Assembly: GCA_963921825.1 (NCBI GenBank)
Contig: OY997588.1
Span: forward strand, 136,307,203-136,371,202
Origin: Erodium maritimum
Taxonomy: Eukaryota; Streptophyta; Magnoliopsida; Geraniales; Geraniaceae
Reading direction: 5' to 3'
Length of the DNA stretch: 64,000 bases
Position numbers and translations under genes: made by a program. Under the pieces are notes generated by a model that was given only the letters and a program-made list of their open reading frames with translations, was not told the DNA's origin and searched no databases. Positions within the stretch are counted from its first letter, which is position 1, and the number at the start of each line of letters is the position of its first letter. Shown piece by piece: positions 47,435 to 57,884 of this stretch.

Positions 47435-48502
47435 ATGAAAGTGCTCACATGGAATGTGAGAGGGATCTCCTCAACCCAGAAGAGGAGAGTTCTTAGTAAC
47501 TTGCTGCACAAGCATAACCCCAATTTTATTCTCCTGCAAGAAACAAAATTAGACCCCTTCACTTCCTTCTTTCTAAGAAGTTGTGGATTATCATCTGAGT
47601 GGGATCATGCTGCTATAGACTCATCAGGCAATTCTGGAGGAGTTCTATCAATTTGGAAATCAAAACACTTCTTCACTTCTGATATACAGAAGATCAAAGG
47701 GGCAATTATATGGATTGGGAAGATAGTAGCTGAAAAATTTTCTTGCTGCATAGTAAATATTTATGCTCCAACCTCTACCTCTGAAAGAAAAGAACTGTGG
47801 AGAGATATATTTGAAAAAATCAAAGGCTTGCAAGATGAACATTTATTTATATTGGCTGGGGATTTCAATGTTGTGCTAAGCCCTGATGAGAGGTCCAGTC
47901 AAAGAAGAGGGGGCTCTAGCATGATTCATCTAAATGATCTGGTTTCACAACTCAGTCTTATGGACCTTCCTCTTCAAGGTGGAAATTTTACCTGGTTTGG
48001 TCCTGGCTCAAGAGCTTCTAGACTAGACAGGTTTCTGATCTCACCTGGGCTACTCTCTATTTTTCCTACTCTATCTCAAAGTTGTCTCCCAAGAATTACT
48101 TCAGATCATAGGCCTCTTATTTTATCTAAAACACATCAAGATTGGGGACCTAAACCCTTCAAGTTCCTAAACATTTGGGCTGATGATAGAAGGTTCCTCC
48201 CTGATGTTCAATGCTTCTGGTCTTCATACAAAGTAGAAGGTCTTCCCTGCTTCATCCTGTGGAAAAAGCTTAACCTACTCAAAGCTGATCTCAAAACTTG
48301 GAATTCAGAAGTCTTTGGTTTCCTGGATACACAAATAGCCAATTTGATATCAGAAGTGCATCAACTTGACACAATTGTTGAGGGCAGAGGTTTATCTCCA
48401 GCTGAAAGCACAAGTAGAGGTTATCTACAAGCTATTCTCATTCAAAAAAAAACAACAAGCAAAATTATGGAGCCAAAAAGCAAGGAAAAAATGGTACTAT
48501 GA
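47435..48502 (+). pseudogene. LINE ORF2, APE-type endonuclease
   Basis: Starts MKVLTWNVRGISS. All APE landmarks can be read: N in WNVRG, E in LLQETK, NIYAPTS, GDFNVVLSPDERS, and SDH in ITSDHRPLIL. This enzyme nicks target DNA for target-primed reverse transcription. The frame is lost at a nine-A run (48444-48452); the expected continuation, KKWYYDGDRGSKYYH, is in the next frame at 48460-48540. The first 330 codons look intact. Confidence 0.9.
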
Positions 48503-50286
48503 TGGGGATAGAGGGTCTAAATACTATCACAGAATAGCAAACTTCAAAGCCTCAAAAGGAAAACTCACCCAAATACTATATAAAGGAATGCTACTAACTC
48601 AGCCACTGGAGATAAAGCAAGCAGCTGCTGGTCATTTCAAAGATAGATTTTCTTCTGCTGAAATTGAAGATGTTTCTCTGGATGACCTGCCATTTCATTC
48701 CATTACACGTGAGCAAGCTTCCTGGCTAGAAAAACCTTTTGAAGAATCTGAAGTGTTGCAGGCACTAATGGCTTGTAGTGGGGATAAAGTCCCTGGCCCT
48801 GATGGATTCAATCTTCACTTCTTTCAAATTTGTTGGCCATTATAAAAGAAGATCTCTTGAGCTTTGTCTCAGCATTCCACCTATCAGGTCAACTTGGGAA
48901 GGGGCTCAATTCATCCTTTATAGCTCTAATTCGCAAATCCTCCTCCACACTCACCTTTGATGACTTCAGACCCATTAGTTTAATGGGGGGCCTTACAAAA
49001 TCATCCCTAAGCTACTCTCTCTTAGGCTCAAAACAGTTATTAACAATCTGATTGGAGAGGAACAATCAGCTTTTATCAGTGGAAGGCAAATATCAGATGG
49101 CATTGTAGTTGCAACTGAACTGGTTCAGTATCTCAAAAAATCACACACAAAGGCTTTTATCTTCAAGGCTGACTTGGAGAAGGCTTTTGATAAGGTCTCT
49201 TGGATGTATACATTGCAGCTCCTCACAAGAATGGGCTTTGGTGATAAATGGAAACTCTGGATGATCTCATGTTTAAGAGCATATGTCTCAGTTTTGATCA
49301 ATGGCTCTCCATCTCCAGACTTCCAAATGACAAAAGGAATCAGGCAAGGGTGTGCTCTATCTCCACTGATTTTTGTAATTGTAGCTGAAGGGTTAAATCA
49401 AATCTTAAAGGCTTCCATACAATCTGGATTTTTGAGAGGTATCCAAATCAATCAATCCACTCCTGAAATATCATTGCTCCAATTTGCTGATGACTCTATA
49501 TTCTTCATCCAAGCTGAAGAGAGAAGTATATCTTATCTCAAATATGTCCTCCACATGTTTTATCTAGCTTCAGGCCTTGCTGTCAATTACTCCAAATCAG
49601 CTCTAATCCCTTTTAATATCTCTGAACCTGCAAAGCTGTCTATGTTAGCAACCCTTGGCTGTTCTGAAGATGTTATTCCCTTCACTTATCTGGGATTTCC
49701 TCTAGGTGCCAACCCCAAAAAATCCACAACCTGGGAGCCAATTCTCAAAAAATTCAAATCAGCCCTGGGGCTTTGGCAAGCAAAATTGTTATCTCTGGGA
49801 GGGAGGATAACTCTTATTAAATCAACATTGGCAGCTCTACCTTTATATTTCTTCTCCATCTTCAGAGCTCCCAAAGGGGTCATTAAGTCCATGGAAAGAT
49901 GGCAAAGAAAATTTTTATGGCATGGGAAACCAAAAGAGCATACCTTCAGCAAAGTAAGATGGAGCACAGTGTGTCAAAGCAAAGAGGAGGGTGGTCTAGG
50001 AATCAGAAATCTCAATCTCATGAATATCTCCCTTCTCTCCAAGTGGTGGTGGAGATTTGCCTTGGATAGAGGATCTCTATGGAAGCTTGTAATCTGTGGA
50101 AAATATGGATGGAGTCCAAAGGAATGGGATCTCTCAAAATTCAATATTTTAGGCCCTGCAAGTTTTATGCAACATATACTCTCTCTCAATGCTGATCCAA
50201 GGTTCTCTGACCTTTTTGGGATCAAGGGTCTCTCTTGGAAGGTGGGTTCTGGGCAAAGAGTGTTGTTCTGGGATGACTCTTGGTGA
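48453..50286 (+). pseudogene. LINE ORF2, reverse transcriptase
   Basis: Three frame pieces: 48453-48840 (HSITREQASWLEKPF, then DKVPGPDGFN), 48838-49010 (FHLSGQLGKGLNSSF, then DFRPISLMGG) and 49010-50286. The last has ADLEKAFDKVSW, IRQGCALSPLIFVIVAEG, FADDSIFF (the catalytic Asp pair) and the post-RT block. It ends at TGA 50284-50286, after WDDSW. Downstream coding continues in the same frame, so the TGA is a nonsense change. Confidence 0.9.
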
Positions 50287-51132
50287 GGAGACACTCCCTT
50301 TAAATTCCTCTATCCCAGGCTTTATCAATTATCTCAGACAAAGGCTTTACTTATATCTGAAGCAAAACCAGTTGCATCTTGGGATCTACATTTCAGAAGA
50401 ACCCCTAGAGGAAGGGCTGAGTCTGATTGGATGACTTTGCAATTCATCCTTAATGGGGTAGAGCTCTCCTCTCAACAGGACATCCTCATTTGGGCTGGGG
50501 ACCCTAAAGGTTTCTCTATTTCAAAGATGTATGCCCAACTCCAACATCAATCAGCCAATTCAATTTCTCAGTTCAACTGGCTTCACACTCTTTGGCTGCC
50601 TGGAATTCCACCTAAGATCACTGCCTTCTGCTGGCTTGCTTGCCATGAGGCTCTACCAACCAGTTGTTTTCTTGAAGCTAGAGGTATGCCTCTAAATATG
50701 GATGATCTACTTTGCAAAGTTTGCAGCTGGGACTTTGAGAATGGGCCACATGTTCTTCTGCATTGTGAAAGGGCTTGGCTGGTCTGGTCTATGGTTCTAT
50801 CTTGGTGGGGTGTTGTATGGGTAATTCCTGGCAATATCAAATCTCTTCTGACCTCTTGGCCCTCCCTGATCTCAAGATCCAAAATCTCTTCTTGGTGCAA
50901 CCTGGCTCAACTCACTTGCTGGCAAATTTGGCTTGCCAGAAATGACCTTATTTTCAAGGGGACCATTCTTTCACCTGCCCTTATCTTTGACAAAATTGTG
51001 ACTCAATCTTACAGTTGGGAGTTGGCTAATTTCAAATCAAAAGGGTTGTTCTTCCCATTCAGAGCCTGGAAATCCTCTCATGTTGCTTGCTGCTCTCATT
51101 TGGTGGAAGGGTTTGGTTATCTTCAGTGGTGA
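50287..51132 (+). pseudogene. LINE ORF2, post-RT and zinc-binding domain
   Basis: In frame with the RT piece: GDTPFKFLYPRLY, then WAGDPKGFSISKMY, LWLPGIPPKITAFCWLACH, LCKVCSWDFENGPHVLLHCERAW (the C-C-H-C zf-RVT pattern) and CWQIWLARNDLIFKG. Ends at 51130-51132. The usual end of ORF2 in L1-like elements that lack RNase H. Confidence 0.88.
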
Positions 51133-52022
51133 TTTCTTACCTGGGGGGGGGCTTTTGGGGTGGGCTGGGTTGGGTTTGGGTACTGAAGTGAGTTTGGTAA
51201 GGGTTTCTGATTTGGCTTTGCTTCTGGTGTGTGTGGGTTCTTCAGCTTCTCTCCCCTCCTACCTCTCTTGTGTTTTTGGGTAGTTTTCTTTAGGTTGAGT
51301 TCTCTTTTCAGGTTACTCATCTTGGCATGGCATCAATATCATCTCATCAGCATTCTCGGATCCACTTTTACTGAATTTTCATCCTACAGCCTCTCACATC
51401 TCAAAGCTTCTTTATCAAACTCTCACATCTCAAAGTTACATCATCAAATTGTTAATTCTCAAGCTTATTCTATGTTTTTGCCTCCTGCAACTCCAGTTCC
51501 TGCTCAAGCTCTTCAACCTTCAGGATCAACACCGTTTCTAAGCAAGAAAAGATTTGCAACTCAATTACTGCATTACTTGGGACGCAAGCTACAACTATTT
51601 CTGCAATTTCATACCCCCACGACTATACTTGGGTCCCAAGCTTCAGTTCTAGCTACATTTTCATACCCCCAGGTTTTCTCTACTCTCTTGATTCTCTCTG
51701 GGGCAATCAAAGTAAGCACGCTCCAAGGCATTATCAAGTGACAGCAAGCATTCCTCTTGGCATTTTCAAGTGACAACTACATTCCTCTTTGTTCTATTTT
51801 TAGGTTTCATTTTAATACCTTTAGCTCTCCTTCTTTTTTCCCTTACAAATCAACATATGATTGATTGGGGGATGAAGTTGGTGTGTTTCTTGTAACCTCT
51901 TTTACCTCAAGAGAGGTTTTTTAATCCATTCCTGCTTTGCCGATCAAAAAAAAAATGATCGCAGAATTTTGAGATAGTAATCACTTTAATCTTGAAGTAT
52001 ATTAAAACAACAAATTATTAAA

Positions 52023-53594
52023 GGGAAAGTTGATCAAATATGCTTAATAGTATATCATATTTTTTTATTATGCCTCCATAGTTTAAAATTGCAAATGTAT
52101 GCTTTTTGTAATTTTTAATACCAAAGTACCCTTGCTGGTTTGTTATGTATTGCAGCAATGTTCGTTGTTGCATTAGGAGATTATAAGCGCAAAATGAGTT
52201 CTGTTTAACAAAATAAAGATTTTTTCCTGCAAACTAAGCTGCCTCTCTCGATTATGCAGTTGTAGAAGATTTTTATCAAAGAGCATCAATATTAGCATAT
52301 TGTTGTCTGTTTAGAACCTCATTTTAATCTTACTGAAAGTTCAGTTCCAACCATGATGAAGATGGGAACGATACTTGGAATCAAAGGTTAAAAGCATATA
52401 ATACAGTGATAAGAAAAAATAGTCATCAAGGCCAAATCTCTGATGTTGCAATATGGTGAAGACGATCGGAATCGTATTTTGGCAACTGGAATTGCGATTA
52501 TAATCAGTTTGTAAACATGGATTTGGTCGAATCTTTACCCGACGCACTGAACCAAAAAATAGAGATAACAGTGAGGAACTTAAGATTCCTGACAGTCAAA
52601 TGAGGGAGTATATATATCTGAATGTGTATTTTCTGTGGTATTCCATTTATTATAATGAGTAGATTATCTTAGGCTCGATTTTAAACTTTGTTGGACTGTT
52701 TGCATTCTAGGCTAGTTCTCTTACCAATTTGTTGAATTTGGGTTCATGGTTAGGTAGTTTACTCTGGGGAGTTTACTTGAATTTTCTTTGATTTGATAGT
52801 TTTGGCCTGAGAGTGAGGATTCATGGCTAGTGTGTGTATGTTTGATGGAGAATGGTGAGATAGATACAAGTGCTGCTTATATGTTCTTGCATGTTATATT
52901 TGGGAGTTTTAATTTAGCATGTACTCTCATGATTATAAAGATGTTCCTAGATTTGATTTGGTATTTTTCTTACTACTTTGATCGGACTTTGAATTTTGGG
53001 TTCCAAATTTGAGTCTTACAAACAAGAGCAAGCGTGATGCTCAGCCAGAACACTTTATTAGGCTTGTTTCTGAAAAGGTTAACAAACCAATCTTTATCAT
53101 TGACAGCGGCATTGGAATGACCTAAGTACGTACACTCTTTCGACTCCAAGCTAATTATGTATTGATCTGGAACAAAGGATTGATTGATTTCCAATCCCTT
53201 CTATTCATGTTCACATATTTGGGTACCGTTGCAAGATCTGGAACCAAAGATTCATAGGGCTCTACAGGTTGGGGATGAAGAAAGCATGATTCATTAGTTT
53301 GGTGTTGGTATATATTCAACTTATCTGGTAGTGAAAGGCTCATTGTCGCCACTAAGCACAATGTAGATGAACAATGTGTTTGGGAGTCTCAGGCCAGTGA
53401 CGTTTTCATTGGGGACGTTAATGATAAACGGTTGGGAAGGGGAGGACCAAAATCACTATTGACATATAGATATATTTTTGGGTAAGGGTATTTTTGTCTT
53501 AAAACTTATAAAAGACATAGATATCAAATTTTAAACTATAAAAACATACCAAACAAATTTGATACATTATGAGGCATATTTAATCAAATTTCCC
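52023..53594 (+). mobile_element. TIR transposon carrying an HSP90 fragment (Pack-MULE-like), TSD TTATTAAA
   Basis: The ends begin GGGAAAGTTGATCAAATATG and, reversed, GGGAAATTTGATTAAATATG; the inverted repeats extend about 110 bp at roughly 70% identity by eye. The flanks share an exact 8-bp TTATTAAA (52015-52022 and 53595-53602). Long TIRs suggest a Mutator-like origin; 8 bp is at the low end for Mutator and typical for hAT, so the superfamily is open. The interior has no transposase. Its right half carries a fragment of an HSP90 gene. 52130-53000 is unrecognised and may include an intron or a second captured piece. Confidence 0.8.
53001..53455 (+). pseudogene. HSP90 N-terminal ATPase-domain fragment
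   Basis: Pieces in several frames: TNKSKRDAQPEHFIRLV, then FIIDSGIGMT (53018-53121), LGTVARSGTKD, FGVGIYSTYLV and ATKHNVDEQCVWESQA, ending LGRG (53210-53455). They are in the order of the cytosolic HSP90 ATP-binding domain (DSGIGMT, LGTIARSGT, FGVGFYSAYLV, VWESQAGG). An extra 80-90 bases replace the short link after GIGMT, and stops interrupt the frame. It is thus a pseudogene fragment. Only a captured piece inside the transposon; no HSP90 gene follows. Confidence 0.88.
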
Positions 53595-53726
53595 TTATTA
53601 AACAAGTTTAAAACTGTTCGTAAAAACAACTTTAACCCACTTTTAAAACCTTAAAAACCATATTTGACTTTCTCATATTTGTGAGATCCATAACCCAACT
53701 TTATATAGATCATGTCCATAATTACC

Positions 53727-54280
53727 GGATATAATTAAGAATTATTTTGATATCTTTATATTTGGTCAATGGATACTAAATATGTTTGAAAACGACTGTT
53801 TTGATATTTTATTATTCGGTCCATAAATCTGTTTTTGATTTGGGGTTAGAAAAATTAACCGAATATTTCATATTTTTACAATGAAGATAATGAATTTATC
53901 CCCTACATCATCTATACTACTCCAAAAAAAACTTTTTCTTTCTATTCCTCAACCTATTTGTTCATCTATTTCTCATCTATCCAACAAACTACGACCGTGG
54001 CGGTAAAATCATGATTTATTTAAAATATTAATGAATTTTTAAAGAATTTGTAATGGAGAGGGGTATAGCAAGTCTTTCAACTCATAAGGTCTACTAGTTT
54101 CAAATGAAAAAAAGTGTAAAATGATCATTTTACATAATCTTTTTAATTTTTTTAATATAAATCGAAAAAAGATTCGTACACGAACAATAAGATACTAAAA
54201 TAATCGTTTTCAAACATGGGAAACCTTTATGTTTGGAAACCGAACACAAAAATATCAAGATACATTTAACCCTATAATTA
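53727..54280. repeat. Long imperfect inverted repeat (possible MITE)
   Basis: The left arm (about 53730-53885) and the reversed right arm (about 54150-54275) share blocks such as TGTTTGAAAACGA and TTATT-TTCG. Arms are about 120 bp and diverged; the loop is AT-rich. ATAATTA flanks both ends but is too AT-rich to count as a TSD. Confidence 0.5.
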
Positions 54281-54698
54281 ATTATGAAAAGCTTTTGAAA
54301 TATGTGGAGGAAGAAAGAGATCATGTGAACGAACAAGTATAAAAGATAACGACCCCGAGATAGCATTCTTGTCTCTGTATCTTGTCTTGTTTCAATACTC
54401 GTTCACGTGAATCTTCATCCCAAAACTTTTTGTTGCCAAAGAAAACATCACCGCATTGTCTATTTCAAAACCAATGAAGACGACAAGAGACGTTCACACA
54501 ACACTACTAGTCTAGTCTCAGTCTTAGTGTTTGTTCTCATCGTACAAGCCTAACATTGTCACATGACTAAACATGCTTATCATATTATAACATAGGACAT
54601 CCTAACGATAGTCACGGGTTAGTTCTCATGCGCATTGCCACGTGATTCATCCATGGACAATATCACAACGGAGAATGAAAATCGAGGCAAGAACTCGT
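54281..54698. other. Downstream flank of the receptor-like kinase gene
   Basis: No gene. Presumably includes the 3' UTR of the minus-strand kinase gene; its end was not determined. Confidence 0.4.
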
Positions 54699-57295
54699 TT
54701 AGTTCCCGATGATTTCAGTCAGCTCTTGTATCACATTTTCGATGGATGGCCTGTGGTGAGGGAACTCATGGGTGCAAAGCACAGCTATTCTCCCAAGCTT
54801 AGATGCTTCATGTTCTGAAAACTTGTCCTCCAGATTTGGGTCGATGAAATCTTCACAGCTGCAAGATTCTGCTCCAAGACGGGTCAACGGGGTGATTGTA
54901 CCTTTCCCGGTGAGGATTTGGAAGACGATCATACCAAATGCATAGACATCACTTTTCTCTGTGAACCTGCCAGTGGATGTGTACTCTGGAGCCAAGTAGC
55001 CCATAGCAGCACTGGCTTTGAGGTTAGAGAAGACAATGTCATCTGCAAGAAGCTTGTGCAGTCCAGAATCTGATAGCATTGGATTGAACCTTCCATTGAG
55101 AAGTACCTTCTCAGCTGATATATTCTGGTGAACCATACCGAGTTTGTGTCCTTTCTTCGCATGTAAGAACCCAATACCTGGTTAACATAAGATTTCAGTA
55201 TGAGGCAAACATAAACATAAAGCAACTTAACGATAACACTGACCTTTGGCAATGCCTAGGATGATCAATTTCCGGGTGGACCATTCTAGAACCTTCTCGC
55301 TGTCTTTCACATCAAGGTATTGGAGTAAGTTGCCATTGTGAACATAATCATATACAAGAAAACATTCTCCCCGGCCTTTTGAACAGCAAAACCCTCTTAA
55401 CCGAACAAGATTGTCATGCTTCAATGAGGTTAGTATCTTCAACCCCTTCAAGAACTCGGCTTCATCAGACTTGCAGCTTGTCTTGGCAATGCACTTGACA
55501 GCAACAACAGAACCATCTCTAAGTGTTCCCTTATAGATAGCAGAGAAGCTACTTTTACCCAATAGATTCGCTTCTGAAAAGCACTGAGTTGCACGCTCAA
55601 CGTCTTCTAAATTGAACATGTACCCTTCAAGTACTTCTTGAGAGAACCCATTTCCAATCCGGCCTTTACCTAACGGATCCCAGCCATTGGAATATTCAAG
55701 ACTTAGGAGAGGAGAAGCGCTTCTCCTACTAGTGTCCTTCACCTGATCAGTACTAAGTCTGCTATCTGAGGAATCAAAAGCACTTGCAATTTTCTGCTTT
55801 CGGCGGCGATACCATGAGAACGCAAAGAGCCCTATGACTGCCAATGTGACAAAAACCCCGATCATACCAAGAACTACGGCAAGTGTAGGAGATTTTGAAG
55901 GATTTGAGCATGGGGTTGTGGTACAGTTGGAACCTAAATTTGCTGACTCAGGGATGTCTTTTCTAAGACCGCTAGGACGAAATGGTTCTGGTCTATTTGG
56001 GTTTAGAGGATCAGAGTCGGTACAAAGTTTCAAGTCTGAAAATCCATTTCCACATAAACCAGGGTTGTATTTGAACTGGAACCCACCATTCAATCTCTTC
56101 AGAGCTGCAACGCCATTAACAAAGAAACAAAACTTAGACCAACTCAAAATCGAATATAATCATATCAATATGTTAATACGACGCAAAGCAATTACCCGGT
56201 GGGACAACACCAGAAAGGCTATTGTTCCGGATGTCAAGAACTTGCAGCATGGGAGCATTAACTAATCTTAGAGGTATAGAGCCAAAAAGGCCATTAAAGC
56301 TCAAATCCAGTCTTGTTAGCATCCCCAAATCCCCCAAACTTGCGGGAATTGCACCAGTTAACTGATTGTACTGCAGAGCAAGTACACTAAGCTTCTTCAG
56401 GGATCCTAACTGAGTCGGTATACTCCCAGTCAACCTGTTGTAACACAGCTGCAGAACTGCCACAACATAAATCCTAGATTAGGTCAATGAGTTACTTGAC
56501 TAAAACACTTTGCTCTAATGTCTCATAGTAAAGATCTGAAAAAATACTAGAACATGGTTACTTGATTCAATGCCCAAACATTGTTACCTAAATTTAGAGA
56601 GCAATGAGAACCTTAAACCAATAACACATACAAACAAAGAATGAGAACATCCCCTGAGATCCTCGGTCAACATTCAGATAGTCAGTGAATGCAATAATTC
56701 TTAAGTTCCCAATAATGTCAACACGAAATGAACATTAGACTAGTATTTGTCCTGCAATGCACAAAACCCAAGAAGTAAAATCGAAAATTTAAACAAAAAT
56801 CTGACCACCCACTAACTCAAAAGAAGAGAAAACGAGAACGGAAACATAAAAATGCAAACTTTAGCAACCTTGAAGGGTAGACATGTTGCCGATCTGAGGT
56901 GGAATCTCGCCGGAGAGATTGTTGACGTTGAGGTACAAATCGGTGAGCTGGGTCAACGACGCAATCTCCTCGGGAACCTCCCCGGTCAAGGCATTGAAAT
57001 GCAGATAGAGGCCGGTCAAGCTCGTGAGGTCAGCCAAAGCCTTGGGGATTTTCCCGGAGAGGCCCTTCCCTTGCAGAGAAATGTTAGTGACGAAGCCAAG
57101 CTCGTTGCAGGCCACGCCCTCGAAAGAGGCAGCTTGGCAGGGAGAGGCTTTGGGTGTCCAGGACGTGAGCACCAGGTTGCGAGGGTCGAGAGAGGATTTA
57201 ATAGCCATGAGAGCGTCGAGCTCTTTGGTGGGTGAGGAGAGAGTTGAGGTGAGTAAGAGGAAGAGCGAGAGGAAGCAGAGGAACGGGATGTGCAT
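54699..57295 (-). CDS. LRR receptor-like kinase, 4 exons, 675 aa, predicted pseudokinase
   Basis: Membrane receptor-like protein; ligand unknown. Exons on the minus strand: 57295-56869, 56456-56196, 56104-55244, 55177-54699; GT-AG ends, all phase 1, 2,028 nt. Signal peptide about 1-20; LRRNT with SWTPKASPCQAASFEGVAC; about six LRRs to residue 230; Cys-rich end (NPGLCG); TM about 303-326, then RRRKQK; kinase domain from about 405. The Gly loop is weak (LLGKSSFSAIYKG). The ATP-site Lys (VAVK, 433) is present. HRD is replaced by HQN (533-535) and DFG by DSG (553-555), so the catalytic Asp is absent and phosphotransfer is unlikely. APE is intact (YLAPEY). Matches, from memory, Arabidopsis At2g45340, which I recall sharing these changes. 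No coding damage. Confidence 0.94.
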
Positions 57296-57884
57296 GTTTG
57301 GTCAGCGAGAAAGTTGGAGTTTTGCGAGGAGGAGGAGGAGATGGTTGTTTGGGTAGAGGGAAAATGGGAGAGAAAGTTGAGGACTTTGTGGAGAGTAGTG
57401 AGGATTCGAATCGAATCTGAGTAGGATGAGTAGGTTCATGTGTGAGATAGACAACTGGTAAGGCACGCAGTCGCAGAGAGACACACTCTCTCTCTCTATT
57501 ACTTTGGTGGGTTTTGATGAGAGAGTGTTTATGACTCTTTTTGTCAGTTTTGAAAAGGATGGGACCCAGCCCAGCATCAAATCATACGCATTTTGAATTT
57601 ATGGTGGTCCCTCTTCTTCCTCTCTTGTTCCTCTCAGAAATTATTATTGTTGGATGGGAACATATAATTGTAACTTGAACTTCTGTACTTGTTCATTGTC
57701 TAACCATTTTGTCTATTGATTCATGATGATGTACAGTATAAAAGAAGGTTAAGAAGGTTAAGAGCATCTTCAATGTTAATAGTTTCAGTCTTTCCATTCG
57801 TTAGATTATGTACTTAGGATTCTGAGATATTAAAAGCTCCTTTCACCAAGGTTAAGGTTCTTGAGGTCTTATTTACTTGTTTTG
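57296..57884 (-). promoter_or_regulatory. Upstream region of the receptor-like kinase gene
   Basis: Contains a CT/GA microsatellite (CACTCTCTCTCTCTATT, 57484-57500), common in plant 5' UTRs. No TATA box was chosen. Confidence 0.4.

Larger units (their letters stand above)
47040..51955 (+). mobile_element. Best-preserved LINE, 5'-truncated, 3' A tail
   Basis: About 4.9 kb. The end of a first ORF (47044-47430) is followed by ORF2 (endonuclease, RT, zinc-binding domain; 47435-51132), a roughly 0.8-kb 3' UTR and TTTGCCGATCAAAAAAAAAA at 51936-51955. ORF2 is broken by a nine-A run, two other frameshifts and one TGA. No TSD could be found near 47.0 kb, so the 5' border is a guess. No RNase H follows the zinc-binding domain. 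Family: plant L1-like non-LTR retrotransposon. The GATCA-A tail is shared with retroposons A and B, which may use LINE machinery of this kind. Confidence 0.88.
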
